Source: Rodentibacter trehalosifermentans
GTDB taxonomy: Bacteria > Pseudomonadota > Gammaproteobacteria > Enterobacterales > Pasteurellaceae
DNA: 46,088 nucleotides
Direction of reading: 5' to 3'
Assembly: GCF_002000545.1 (NCBI RefSeq)
Contig: NZ_MLHL01000002.1
Coordinates: 1 to 46,088 of the forward strand
Shown here: piece after piece, positions 7,767 to 16,042 of the stretch
How the letters are laid out: every line of letters starts with the position of its first letter
How positions within the stretch are numbered: the stretch's first letter is position 1
The notes under the pieces: model-generated
Database searches by the model: none
Told to the model about the DNA's origin: nothing
The model's input: only the letters and a program-made list of their open reading frames with translations
Program-made: the position numbers and the translations under genes

Positions 7767-8810
7767 TTTCCACAAATTCAATTTTTCCATCTGCGCCACC
7801 ACCTCTTGCACTTGAATTTCCGCCATCAAATTCTTCCCTTTCAATTTGGTTGCCCAAGGCAATTGGGAAGAAGGTTTACCAAATTCTTTTTGTACATTTT
7901 CTTCATAAACCGATACGACATTTTCCCTATTATTATAAGGAGCGGTACGCAATGGATTGTGGTAGGCATACAACCCTATCACCGGTGTGCCTTGTGTAGT
8001 GGCTATATGGGCGGGGCCGGAATCCGGTGAAAGAACAAGATCCACTTTTGCAATTAAGGCAGTGAGTTGTTTTAGGCTCGTTTTCCCTGCAACGTTGGTC
8101 GGCGTAAAATCGCAAAGTGCGGTTATTTTTTCCACCATTTCCAACTCTCTTTTCGCTGGAGAGCTGCAAAAAATCACATTCACATTATGTTGATTGGCAA
8201 TATTGGCCACTTCCGCATAACGTTCAACTAACCAATCTTTTTCTGCTTTACTGGAACAAGGGGAAATTAATAAATTTTTACGATTTGGATCGATAAATTG
8301 TTCGGCAACCTGTTGATCCTGTTCTGAAATCGGAAGATACCAAGCAGGCTTTCCATTCGGCACACCAAGGTATTCGGCAAATGCCATAAAGCCATCTAAA
8401 ACATGGGGAGAGCGCGGATCATTAACACGACGATTCACAAAAAACCGTTGCCCCTCACGAGAGCGTTTTTGACCAAAGCCAATTTTATAGGTAGCTTTAA
8501 TCCCTAAAGAAAGGATAGAGGCGCGCAATGCGGTTTGCATATTCAAAAGGGCATCAAAATGCGTATCTTTAAGTTGTTGCCATAAGGAAAAAATACCCCG
8601 CCAACCGCTTTTCTTATCATAAGGAAGTAACCTAACATTGGGTATTCCTTCTAATAAAGCGGCTTCGGTTTTTCCCACAATCCAAGTGATTTTTGTCTGC
8701 GGGTAATACGCCTGAATATGTTGTACCACCGCAAGGGCATGGCACACATCCCCCACTGCTGAAAGGCGAAGAATACAAAGATGGGTTGGCGCATTGATAA
8801 AAAGCGGCAT
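7764..8810 (-). CDS. opsX: LPS heptosyltransferase I-type (OpsX)
   Basis: A 348-residue glycosyltransferase of family 9 (RfaC/RfaF/OpsX). The N-terminus CILRLSAVGDVCHALAVVQ matches the family pattern, and the C-terminal SPDSGPAHIATTQGTPVIGLY holds the sugar-nucleotide binding motif. It adds the first heptose to Kdo in the lipooligosaccharide inner core, on the cytoplasmic face. The ATG at 8810 is chosen because AAAGGA lies 6 bases upstream; a start 27 bases earlier has no ribosome site. It is divergent from kdkA, the same pairing known in H. influenzae, where a single phosphorylated Kdo carries the heptose. Confidence 0.92.
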   Translation of the reverse strand: MPLFINAPTHLCILRLSAVGDVCHALAVVQHIQAYYPQTKITWIVGKTEAALLEGIPNVRLLPYDKKSGWRGIFSLWQQLKDTHFDALLNMQTALRASILSLGIKATYKIGFGQKRSREGQRFFVNRRVNDPRSPHVLDGFMAFAEYLGVPNGKPAWYLPISEQDQQVAEQFIDPNRKNLLISPCSSKAEKDWLVERYAEVANIANQHNVNVIFCSSPAKRELEMVEKITALCDFTPTNVAGKTSLKQLTALIAKVDLVLSPDSGPAHIATTQGTPVIGLYAYHNPLRTAPYNNRENVVSVYEENVQKEFGKPSSQLPWATKLKGKNLMAEIQVQEVVAQMEKLNLWK

Positions 8811-8887
8811 AGCTATTCCTTTCTCATTTAAATTCACGTTATTTTAAAGTAGAATGAGGGCATTTTCTATCATTCAATCACCCTAAG

Positions 8888-9637
8888 ATGCTTGAGTTCC
8901 AACAAGATAACCAATTTTTCATCTTCAATTTTGACCGCACTTTTGAACAACAATCTCAATTCTTTAACCCACAATTTTGGCAAATCCAACAACGGATTTT
9001 GGGTTCGGCAAAAGGTCGGGGAACCACCTATTTTTTAGCAACCCAAGATTGGTTTGGCGTAAATTGTGCACTTCGTCATTATTATCGGGGCGGCTTATTG
9101 GGCAAATTCAATAAAGATCGTTACGCTTTTTCAAGCCTTTCCCAAACACGCAGTTTTGCGGAGTTTCATTTATTACAACAGTTGTATGAAGCAGGGCTCC
9201 CCGTTCCCAAGCCCATTGGTGCAAGGGTGCAAAAAGGCAGATTAGGTATTTGCTATCAAGCCGATATTCTCACGGAAAAAATTGAACACGCACAGGATTT
9301 GACCGCACTTTTACAACAGCGACCTCTTGCCGATGAAAGCTGGCAACAAATCGGTGGGCTCATTCGCAGACTACACGATTTGCAAATCTGCCATACGGAT
9401 CTCAATGCTCACAATATTCTTGTTCGAAATTTAGGAGAAGAACAAAAATGTTGGTTATTGGATTTTGATAAGTGCGGTGAAAAATCCGGGGATTTTTGGA
9501 AAACGGAAAATTTAAACCGTTTACATCGTTCTTTTATGAAAGAAAAGGAAAAAATGAATATCCTCTTCACAGAACAAAACTGGGCGGAACTCATCTTAGG
9601 TTATCATCAAAACGTCAATAATAAGGATAAAGCATAA
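8888..9637 (+). CDS. kdkA: 3-deoxy-D-manno-octulosonic acid (Kdo) kinase
   Basis: The 249-residue protein belongs to the KdkA/WaaP-like small lipopolysaccharide kinases. The protein-kinase-like catalytic loop [12 protein letters not shown] (D171) and the metal-binding LDFDKC segment (D192/D194) are present. It phosphorylates Kdo at O-4 on the Kdo-lipid A precursor, a hallmark of Haemophilus-type lipooligosaccharide with one Kdo. The gene carries three exact uptake signals inside its reading frame, one encoding the FDRTF segment near the N-terminus and one encoding DLTALL. Its stop overlaps the start of rdgB by one base (TAATG), so the two are translationally coupled. Confidence 0.93.
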   Translation: MLEFQQDNQFFIFNFDRTFEQQSQFFNPQFWQIQQRILGSAKGRGTTYFLATQDWFGVNCALRHYYRGGLLGKFNKDRYAFSSLSQTRSFAEFHLLQQLYEAGLPVPKPIGARVQKGRLGICYQADILTEKIEHAQDLTALLQQRPLADESWQQIGGLIRRLHDLQICHTDLNAHNILVRNLGEEQKCWLLDFDKCGEKSGDFWKTENLNRLHRSFMKEKEKMNILFTEQNWAELILGYHQNVNNKDKA

Positions 9638-10227
9638 TGCAAAAAATTGTACTTGCCACCGGCAACCAAGGCAAAGTAAAAGAAATGGCGGATGTATTGG
9701 CAACATTCGGATTTGAAGTGATCGCCCAAACGGATTTAGGCATTGAAAGCCCTGAGGAAACGGGATTAACCTTTGTGGAAAATGCCTTATTGAAGGCCCG
9801 TTATGCCGCAGAAAAATCGGGGTTACCTGCCATAGCAGACGATTCCGGTTTAGTCGTCAACGCTCTCAATGGTGCGCCGGGGCTTTATTCTGCCCGCTAT
9901 GCCGGCGAGGAGGGAAACGATGTGAAAAACCGCCAAAAATTGCTAGCCGAACTTGCCGAGATACCGAAGGAAAAACGCCAAGCAAAATTTGTCAGTTGCA
10001 TTGTGTTATTAAACCACCCTACCGATCCTTCCCCAATCATTGCAGAAGGTGAATGCCACGGCTATATCGGTTTTGAGGAAAAAGGAGAAAACGGATTTGG
10101 TTATGACAGCCTCTTCTTCAGTCCGGAACAAAACTGCACGTTTGCACAACTGGACACGGCAGAAAAGAAAAAGATCTCTCACCGAGCCCGTGCCTTGCAG
10201 GAATTAAAAGCAAAATTAAGCCTTTAG
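9637..10227 (+). CDS. rdgB: XTP/dITP pyrophosphatase (RdgB/HAM1 family)
   Basis: A 196-residue house-cleaning nucleotide pyrophosphatase. It has the N-terminal [11 protein letters not shown] motif (residues 7-17), the ADDSGLVV catalytic segment near residue 69, GFGYDSLF near 153 and SHRARAL near the C-terminus, all typical of the family at its normal length. It hydrolyses non-canonical purine triphosphates (dITP, XTP) to monophosphates and keeps them out of DNA. It is coupled to kdkA by a one-base overlap. The same kdkA-rdgB order is known in H. influenzae. No function link to lipopolysaccharide is implied. Confidence 0.95.
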   Translation: MQKIVLATGNQGKVKEMADVLATFGFEVIAQTDLGIESPEETGLTFVENALLKARYAAEKSGLPAIADDSGLVVNALNGAPGLYSARYAGEEGNDVKNRQKLLAELAEIPKEKRQAKFVSCIVLLNHPTDPSPIIAEGECHGYIGFEEKGENGFGYDSLFFSPEQNCTFAQLDTAEKKKISHRARALQELKAKLSL

Positions 10228-10229
10228 TA

Positions 10230-10328
10230 AAACACTGACATACAGAAACAGGCATTTCAACGAAAGTAGGATACATACACCCTGTCCCTACATTTTTCCT
10301 TTTCTACATTGGCTACATAATATCGAAA
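10230..10328 (-). repeat. intergenic TIR element, copy 1 (reverse orientation)
   Basis: Read on the minus strand, this stretch aligns over most of its length with the element at 26326-26428. Shared landmarks are a CGATATTATGTAGC end, a central TGTAGGGA segment and TTTCGTTGAAATG. The internal palindrome is degenerate. It lies directly beside the uptake-signal terminator at 10333. Confidence 0.6.
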
Positions 10329-10332
10329 AAAA

Positions 10333-10358
10333 CGACCGCACTTTTAAAAGTGCGGTCG
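10333..10358. terminator. bidirectional terminator made of two inverted uptake signals
   Basis: CGACCGCACTTTT and AAAAGTGCGGTCG form a perfect 26-base palindrome with A-rich and T-rich flanks. It lies between the convergent rdgB (+) and Kef antiporter (-) genes. Confidence 0.85.
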
Positions 10359-10373
10359 ATTTCGTTAATGTTT

Positions 10374-12191
10374 TTAGCTTTCTTCAGCGTCGCTTTCTTT
10401 GGTTCGAATTAAAATTTCTTGAATATCCGCCGCCATTTTTTGATCACACTCTCGTGCAATATCCTGCAATGCTGGATTTTTAAAGAACTCTGTATTTGGC
10501 TCATAAACCTGCGACATCAATCTCACTTCGTGACGATCACCATGGAAATAATAGTCCGCAATTTCTTTTGCCACTTCCGGTTCCATACCTAAATTTTCTA
10601 GGGCGGTGCGACCGGTACGTACAGCGGAATCGAAGGTTTCACGAATCACTTCATTCGCACCCGCATCGTATAGCTCAAAGGTATGGAAGCGATCATAGGC
10701 ACGCACAATAATTTTTATATTTGGGTTCACTTCACGGGCAAAATGCACGATGGCGGATGTTTGTTCTTTATTATCAATGGCAACCACCAACATTTCCGCA
10801 TGCTCTAAGCCTGCTGCAATTAAAAATTCACGGCGTGAGGCATCCCCAAAATAAGATTTAATGCCATATTCATTGAAACCTTTAATCATTTTTGGATTAA
10901 GGTCGATGATGGTGGTGGCATAACCGCTTAAACGGAGCAAATCATTCACAATTTGTCCAAAACGTCCCATTCCGACAATCAAAATCGGATGCTGCTCATC
11001 AATTTCGTCCGGTGAGATTTCTTCGGCAATTTCTTTTGCACCGTATTTTTCATAAATGACTAAAATAAGCGGTGTCAAAACCATGGAAAGCACCACAATT
11101 GCCGTCATATTAGCGTTTACCGTTTCATCAATGACGCCTTTTGAAAGGGCTGCTGAGAAAAGTACAAAGGCAAATTCCCCCCCTTGAGCCATTAAAAGTG
11201 CACGCTCTAAAGCGGTTTTATGATTGCTTCTCGCTAAACGTGCTACAAGGTAAATACAGCAGCCTTTGGTAAGCATAAACAACACGCCAAGCAAAATTAA
11301 TTGCCAATTTTCCGCGACCACTTTTAGATCTAATGCCATTCCCACACCAAGGAAGAAAAGTCCGAGTAATAATCCACGGAAAGGTTCGATATCTGCTTCT
11401 AATTGATGACGGAAGGCGGATTCGGAAAGCATGACGCCCGCAACAAAAGCCCCCATCGCCATGGATAAGCCTGCTTCTTCCATTAATAATGCCGAGCCCA
11501 ATACCACAAAAAGGGCGGCTGCGGTCATAACTTCACGAGCTTTGGCATTGGCTAAAAGACGGAAAACCGGATTTAAAATAAAACGCCCGATAACGACCAA
11601 CACAGCTAAGGCAAACATAGCAATGCCGGCAGATTGCCACCAAGGCATACTGTTTTGTGAACTTTCAAATGGTGAAAGGAATGTCACCACGGCAAGTAAC
11701 GGCACGATCAATAAATCTTCAAATAATAAAATTGATACCATTTTTTGACCGCGCTTTGTGGAAAGTTCTTTGCGTTCGCCTAATACCTGCATCACAATTG
11801 CCGTGGAGGTCAGAACGAAACCGGCGGAAGAGACAAAGGCCACTTCCCACGAAACACCAAATTGTGTGCTGACAATGGTCATTAAAATAGCAGAAATAAT
11901 GACCTGCATACTGCCCAGACCAAAAATTTGGCGACGTAATCCCCAAAGATGTGAAGGTTTCATTTCAAGCCCAATTACAAACAAGAACATCACCACGCCA
12001 AATTCGGCAAGGTGAATAATTGCATGGGGATCACCAATGACTTTCAAACCATAAGGGCCAATCGCCAAGCCTGCGGCAAGGTAGCCGAGTACCGAGCCTA
12101 AGCCAATACGTTTAAATAAGGGCACAGCCACCACTGCGGCGCCCAGCAATGCCACGACTCGAACTAAATCACCTGCACTTTCCGCTGCCAT
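10374..12191 (-). CDS. kefC: Kef-type K+/H+ antiporter with RCK/TrkA-N domain
   Basis: A 605-residue monovalent cation:proton antiporter-2 protein. About twelve membrane helices (residues 8-380, with the conserved GLEMKPSHLW segment near 75) precede a cytosolic TrkA-N nucleotide-binding domain starting at ILIVGMGRFGQI (near 400). In E. coli the KefB/KefC proteins release potassium when electrophiles form glutathione adducts. Whether this copy is KefB- or KefC-like, or needs a KefF/KefG partner, cannot be settled here; no ancillary partner gene is adjacent, though an FMN reductase lies upstream. The ATG at 12191 has AGGAG five bases away; a GTG six bases earlier is less likely. Confidence 0.85.
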   Translation of the reverse strand: MAAESAGDLVRVVALLGAAVVAVPLFKRIGLGSVLGYLAAGLAIGPYGLKVIGDPHAIIHLAEFGVVMFLFVIGLEMKPSHLWGLRRQIFGLGSMQVIISAILMTIVSTQFGVSWEVAFVSSAGFVLTSTAIVMQVLGERKELSTKRGQKMVSILLFEDLLIVPLLAVVTFLSPFESSQNSMPWWQSAGIAMFALAVLVVIGRFILNPVFRLLANAKAREVMTAAALFVVLGSALLMEEAGLSMAMGAFVAGVMLSESAFRHQLEADIEPFRGLLLGLFFLGVGMALDLKVVAENWQLILLGVLFMLTKGCCIYLVARLARSNHKTALERALLMAQGGEFAFVLFSAALSKGVIDETVNANMTAIVVLSMVLTPLILVIYEKYGAKEIAEEISPDEIDEQHPILIVGMGRFGQIVNDLLRLSGYATTIIDLNPKMIKGFNEYGIKSYFGDASRREFLIAAGLEHAEMLVVAIDNKEQTSAIVHFAREVNPNIKIIVRAYDRFHTFELYDAGANEVIRETFDSAVRTGRTALENLGMEPEVAKEIADYYFHGDRHEVRLMSQVYEPNTEFFKNPALQDIARECDQKMAADIQEILIRTKESDAEES

Positions 12192-12290
12192 AGTCACTCC
12201 TAACTAAAAAGATAAAAACAATAAAAAAATCGGGCTATTCTACTTGGTTTTAATATAAATTTATAGCGATTAAAACGAACACAATAAATT

Positions 12291-12341
12291 CAACGTTGCA
12301 CTTATATCATCAACCAATATAAGCACAACGTTGTTGATGAT
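12291..12341 (-). promoter_or_regulatory. overlapping alternative hairpins between the pirin and kef genes
   Basis: Bases 12291-12307 pair with 12317-12333 (15 of 17 positions, around an AACGTTG end). Bases 12306-12314 (ATCATCAAC) pair perfectly with 12333-12341 (GTTGATGAT). The two stems overlap and exclude each other. They lie after the pirin stop and about 100 bases before the kef start on the minus strand, so they may be a terminator or a leader switch. Confidence 0.5.
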
Positions 12342-12351
12342 AAATAAAAGA

Positions 12352-13254
12352 TTAACGCAATCCATCCGGAACTGCCGGTGCCGGTAAACGTTTTAATACT
12401 GTCCCTTCAAGGTTAATGTCACCAAAACGAGGGTGTCCGTTATTCCAATCTTCAACGGCTTGTTCCAATGCTTCTTTGCTGTTTGCCACAAAGTTCCACC
12501 AAATCACCGTTGGATGTGGCAAGGGTTCTCCGCCTAGCAGCATAATATGGGAACCGGCTTCCGCCCAAAGTGACAATTCCCCCTCAGCCTTTTCACAATC
12601 AAATAAAACCGCAAGCTCATCGGCTTCATAGCTGACACCATTGACTTTCACTTCACCTTTTAAAACCAAAATACCGTATTCAAAAGTAGGAATACGATCA
12701 ATGTCAAAGGCTTGCGCCTGTTTAAATTGCATATCCACACCGACCAATGGACTAAATTGAGTGGTTGGGGCAGTGCGACCTAAATAACTTCCCGTCGTCA
12801 GCACATAATCAATGCCGTTTTCGTGCCATTCCGGTAATGTAGGATAATGCTCAAAATTCGGTTTGATTTCTTGGTTCATCGGTAAAGCAATCCAAAGTTG
12901 CACCGCATGTAAATCATGTACACCTTCGGGCGTTTGTTCCGTATGGCTAATCCCGTAATTTGCGCCTGTTCCTGCCGTCATTAAATTCACTTGTTTTGGA
13001 CGAATGAGCTGGCGATTACCAAGGCTATCTTGATGCCACACTTCCCCTTGTAACATCCAAGTAAAGGTTTGTAGATTGGTATGAGGGTGTAATCCTACCT
13101 GTAAACCGAGTGAATCTTCTTCAAATTCAGCAGGCCCTGCATGATCTAAAAAACACCAAGCCCCCACGGTTTTACGTTGTGCCTGTGGAAGTAGGCGGGC
13201 AACAGGAATACCGCCTACATCTTTGGTTTTTGCTAAAATTTTATCTACACTCAT
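12352..13254 (-). CDS. pirin family bicupin protein
   Basis: A 300-residue pirin, the normal length for the family. The N-terminal cupin shows the metal-binding pattern HPHTNLQTFTWMLQGEVWHQDS (two histidines, about residues 57 and 59) and GISHTE (histidine and glutamate near 101-104). The C-terminal cupin is also complete. Some pirins act as quercetinases or redox-sensing transcription cofactors; the role of bacterial copies is mostly unsettled. It follows the FMN reductase gene by ten bases, so they are cotranscribed, within a cluster that also contains a YcaC hydrolase and a LysR regulator. Such sets are common in proteobacteria and often respond to quinone or electrophile stress, which is inference here. 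Confidence 0.9.
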   Translation of the reverse strand: MSVDKILAKTKDVGGIPVARLLPQAQRKTVGAWCFLDHAGPAEFEEDSLGLQVGLHPHTNLQTFTWMLQGEVWHQDSLGNRQLIRPKQVNLMTAGTGANYGISHTEQTPEGVHDLHAVQLWIALPMNQEIKPNFEHYPTLPEWHENGIDYVLTTGSYLGRTAPTTQFSPLVGVDMQFKQAQAFDIDRIPTFEYGILVLKGEVKVNGVSYEADELAVLFDCEKAEGELSLWAEAGSHIMLLGGEPLPHPTVIWWNFVANSKEALEQAVEDWNNGHPRFGDINLEGTVLKRLPAPAVPDGLR

Positions 13255-13264
13255 CGTTTATTCC

Positions 13265-13780
13265 TTATTCTGCCCATTGAAAAAATGCGTTTGCAAACTT
13301 CGCTAAGAAACCGGCAGTACGCTCATCAATCTCTGAACCTGCACGGCTTAAGTAAACCTCAGGTTGATTTAATACATTTGCGCCGACCGCATGCATAATT
13401 TTACGCAAATCCACACCGGCATTGATCCCACCATAAGCCCCCGGTGAGGCCGTGACAATCGCTACTTTTTTGTTGCTCCAAACATTTTGGCCAAAAGGAC
13501 GTGTCGCAATATCAATGAGATTTTTCAGTGCTGCCGGTACACTGCGATTATGCTCCGGGGAAACAATCAATACCGCATCTGCCGCTTGAATTTGTTGGCG
13601 AACACGCTCATAAGCCTCAATAGATTGACTATCCAAATCTTGTGTATAAAGAGGTAAATCATCAATCCGAATTTCTTCAATTTCAACACCTTGTGGCGCA
13701 TTTTTCAAAATTTCATTCGCCACATTTCGGTTAATGGACTGTTGGCTTAAACTGCCAACAACAAAAGCAATTTTAGTCAT
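13265..13780 (-). CDS. NADPH-dependent FMN reductase family protein
   Basis: A 171-residue flavodoxin-like reductase. FVVGSLSQQSINRNVA at the N-terminus binds the FMN phosphate. SPEHNRSVPAALKNLIDIATRP near residue 75 matches the family signature (SPEYNxSxPxxLKNxIDW in relatives), and SPGAYGGINA near 112 is the second flavin loop. Relatives reduce quinones, chromate or azo dyes with NAD(P)H. It lies between a small unknown gene and the pirin gene in a probable operon. A quinone-detoxifying role is inferred from family and context. The ribosome site AGGAAAAC precedes the ATG. Confidence 0.9.
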   Translation of the reverse strand: MTKIAFVVGSLSQQSINRNVANEILKNAPQGVEIEEIRIDDLPLYTQDLDSQSIEAYERVRQQIQAADAVLIVSPEHNRSVPAALKNLIDIATRPFGQNVWSNKKVAIVTASPGAYGGINAGVDLRKIMHAVGANVLNQPEVYLSRAGSEIDERTAGFLAKFANAFFQWAE

Positions 13781-13827
13781 AAGTTTTCCTCTGTTTCATT
13801 TTTATTCAAATTCTTAGGCCCGCTATT

Positions 13828-14193
13828 TTATGATAAATCAATGATGTGTGTAACCGTTTCTTTTAACGGGCTAAAGGCTAAACGATTGAACTGCACTAAT
13901 GCGTTATCGGGTAGGTGTTTTGTCATCAAAAACAACCGGGTAAATTGATGGGTAAATGATGTGATACATTGACAATACTCATCAGGAATATTGTGATTTT
14001 GCTTAAGGCTTTCCTGAAAAAGACGCAAGTTGGTGGAAGCCCTTGTCAGCATTTTGATAAATTTTCGATGCTGGTATTGATAAAGCTCGCTTTCCATATC
14101 AAGTGTTAAAAGTAAGCGGATTTTTTGCTCAATATTCTCCAATGAGATAGCGAAATTTTCAAAATAGCTTATCGCTTTTTGTCGATTTGCCAT
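13828..14193 (-). CDS. hypothetical helical protein, 121 residues
   Basis: I do not recognise this family. The ATG at 14193 is chosen because GAGGAA stands seven bases upstream. The protein is predicted almost entirely helical, rich in leucine, glutamine and phenylalanine, with a leucine-rich stretch near residues 26-33 and a DEYCQC motif near 72. No signal peptide or membrane helix is evident. It lies between the ycaC-like gene (a terminator-like hairpin intervenes) and the FMN reductase gene, 47 bases from the latter, so it may belong to the same stress cluster. It could be a four-helix-bundle regulator or partner protein, but this is only a guess. Confidence 0.7.
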   Translation of the reverse strand: MANRQKAISYFENFAISLENIEQKIRLLLTLDMESELYQYQHRKFIKMLTRASTNLRLFQESLKQNHNIPDEYCQCITSFTHQFTRLFLMTKHLPDNALVQFNRLAFSPLKETVTHIIDLS

Positions 14194-14211
14194 GATATTC
14201 CTCAAACAGAA

Positions 14212-14235
14212 AAAGGACGCATTACTGCGTCCTTT
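14212..14235 (-). terminator. terminator-like hairpin after ycaC
   Basis: AAAGGACGC and GCGTCCTTT form a nine-bp stem with a six-base loop, with a short T run on the minus strand. It lies 13 bases after the ycaC stop and may reduce read-through into the small downstream gene. Confidence 0.7.
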
Positions 14236-14248
14236 AAATCAGAATCCA

Positions 14249-14872
14249 TTATTTTTGTGTCAATGTATTAAAGCTGGTGATTAAATTACGGTAATCAGGA
14301 ATATGATTAGAGAACAATGTCCCCAACCCTTCAATATCATTACGCCAGTCACGGTGTAATTCACAAGCTGCACCAAACCAAGTCATCAGTTGAACACCGG
14401 CTGCTTCCATACGACGCCATGCGGCATCACGGGTCATTTCGTTAAATGTACCTGAGGCATCGGTGATGACGAAAACATCAAAGCCTTCTTCAATGGCAGA
14501 AAGTGCAGGGAAAGCCACACAAACTTCAGTGACCACACCGGCGATGATAAGTTGTTTTTTACCCGCTGCTTTCACTGCTTTCACGAAATCTTCATTATCC
14601 CACGCATTGATATTACCCGGGCGGGCAATATAAGGGGCATCCGGGAACATTTCTTTTAATTCAGGCACTAACGGACCATTCGGGCCGGTTTCAAAAGAGG
14701 TGGTTAAAATAGTTGGGAGATTAAAGTATTTCGCTAAATCAGCAGTCGCCAAAACATTATTTTTGAATTTATCCGGATCAATATCACGCACTAAAGAAAG
14801 TAAGCCGGTTTGGTGATCCACTAAAAGCATTGCTGCATTGTTTTTGTCTAAACGAACATAAGGTTTAGTCAT
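14249..14872 (-). CDS. ycaC: isochorismatase-family hydrolase, YcaC-like
   Basis: A 207-residue cysteine hydrolase of the isochorismatase superfamily, very close in length and motifs to E. coli YcaC. D19 (LLVDHQTGLLSLVRD) and C118 (GVVTEVCVAFPALSAIEEGF) are the catalytic pair. Position 84, usually lysine in the superfamily, is arginine in YIARPGNINAW. YcaC forms octameric rings; its physiological substrate is not firmly known. It is the first gene of the minus-strand stress cluster (then a small unknown gene, FMN reductase, pirin) and is divergent from a LysR-type regulator that probably controls it. The ribosome site is AGAAAG. Confidence 0.92.
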   Translation of the reverse strand: MTKPYVRLDKNNAAMLLVDHQTGLLSLVRDIDPDKFKNNVLATADLAKYFNLPTILTTSFETGPNGPLVPELKEMFPDAPYIARPGNINAWDNEDFVKAVKAAGKKQLIIAGVVTEVCVAFPALSAIEEGFDVFVITDASGTFNEMTRDAAWRRMEAAGVQLMTWFGAACELHRDWRNDIEGLGTLFSNHIPDYRNLITSFNTLTQK

Positions 14873-14924
14873 TTTCTTTCTCCGAAAAAGTATTTCAAAA
14901 CAAACCGCACTTTTGCGGTCGGTT

Positions 14925-14958
14925 GACGTACATCTCGGTTAAGTCTAAGATGTACGTC
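14925..14958. promoter_or_regulatory. 11-bp inverted repeat between ycaC and lysR
   Basis: GACGTACATCT and AGATGTACGTC are perfect inverted repeats separated by 12 bases, about 55 bases before the ycaC start. The layout suits a LysR-type or dimeric regulator operator in this divergent promoter region. A poor uptake-signal pair (CCGCACTTTTGCGG) lies beside it. Confidence 0.45.
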
Positions 14959-15038
14959 GTTTATTGCTTAAAACAACTCTCACATTGTTTCAAGTTGCCA
15001 CGTTGTGGCCCGCATAATATAGAAGGAATATTACTCGG

Positions 15039-15054
15039 TTTGTAGATCTACAAA
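15039..15054. promoter_or_regulatory. 16-base palindrome upstream of lysR
   Basis: TTTGTAGATCTACAAA is a perfect palindrome ending 33 bases before the LysR start codon. It is a candidate autoregulatory operator. Confidence 0.5.
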
Positions 15055-15087
15055 TGAGCTTCCCTGTTGCATATTTGGAACAATAAC

Positions 15088-15993
15088 ATGAAACACAATT
15101 TAGACTTAAATGATCTCTATTTATTTGTACAGGTGGTGGATGCAGGAAGTTTTAGTGAAGCCAGTCGTCGCTTGTGCATTCCTAAAACAACCATTAGCCG
15201 TCGTATTACAAAATTAGAAAAAACACTTGGTGTTGCACTCATTCAGCGAAATACCCATCAATTTGAAGTGACACATTTAGGTGAGCAATATTACCAATAT
15301 TGCCTCAGTTTGGTTGAGCAAGTGAAACAGGCGCAACGTTTTATTGAGCAGCAATCCGAATCCAAAGGGCAAATTAGGTTAAGTTGTCCTAAAGAATTAT
15401 TGGATTTGTATGTCAATGATATGCTTGCTGAATTTATGGCGACCTACCCGGATATTGAACTGTTCGTCGACAGTACAAATAGAAAAGTCGATTTAATCAA
15501 AGAACGATTGGATTTTGCCTTAAGAGTACGTCCCTATCCTTTTGAAGACAGTGAAGTGGTCACAAAAACATTTTGTTTATCCCAACATTATTTAGTCGCA
15601 AGCCCTAAACTTATCAACGCCCCTTTTAAAACCTTGAAACAAATTCATCACTATCCGGTTTTAACTTGGGTAAAACAAGAGCATTTTTGGCCTTTTGAAC
15701 ATCAACAAGAGGGGATACAGCGTATTACTTATACGCCTAAATTAGTCAGCGAGAACATTTATCTTATTTATAAAACGGTACTTAAAGGCGTTGGGATAGC
15801 CGTATTACCGGAAGTATTAGTAAGAAAAGATTTGAATCAAGAAAGGTTACAAATTATTTCACCGGAAGGCTGGCATATACCCAAATGGATGGTTCACGTT
15901 GCCTATAGCTCAAGAAACAGTTTACCCCCTTCTGCAAGGTTATTAATTGATTTCCTATCTGTCAAATTTGCAGAATCAGATATTGTGATATAA
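15088..15993 (+). CDS. LysR-family transcriptional regulator
   Basis: The 301-residue protein has the LysR winged helix-turn-helix at the N-terminus (LNDLYLFVQVVDAGSFSEASRRL, then IPKTTISRRITKLEKTLGVALIQR) and a periplasmic-binding-like sensor domain from about residue 90. The pattern is that of the CrgA/AaeR-type branch, which often responds to aromatic or quinone compounds. ATG at 15088 is preferred; a TTG 21 bases earlier would add seven residues without a ribosome site. It is divergent from the ycaC-FMN reductase-pirin cluster, and two perfect inverted repeats lie between them. It probably regulates that cluster and itself. Confidence 0.9.
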   Translation: MKHNLDLNDLYLFVQVVDAGSFSEASRRLCIPKTTISRRITKLEKTLGVALIQRNTHQFEVTHLGEQYYQYCLSLVEQVKQAQRFIEQQSESKGQIRLSCPKELLDLYVNDMLAEFMATYPDIELFVDSTNRKVDLIKERLDFALRVRPYPFEDSEVVTKTFCLSQHYLVASPKLINAPFKTLKQIHHYPVLTWVKQEHFWPFEHQQEGIQRITYTPKLVSENIYLIYKTVLKGVGIAVLPEVLVRKDLNQERLQIISPEGWHIPKWMVHVAYSSRNSLPPSARLLIDFLSVKFAESDIVI

Positions 15994-15995
15994 AA

Positions 15996-16020
15996 ATCCC
16001 CTTAATGATATTAAGGGGAT
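15996..16020 (-). terminator. terminator between lysR and the acetyltransferase genes
   Basis: ATCCCCTTAA TGATA TTAAGGGGAT is a perfect 10-bp stem. The T run lies on the minus strand, so it mainly ends the acetyltransferase transcript; the convergent lysR may use it too. Confidence 0.8.
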
Positions 16021-16042
16021 CGTTGAATGGTTAATAGCCATT

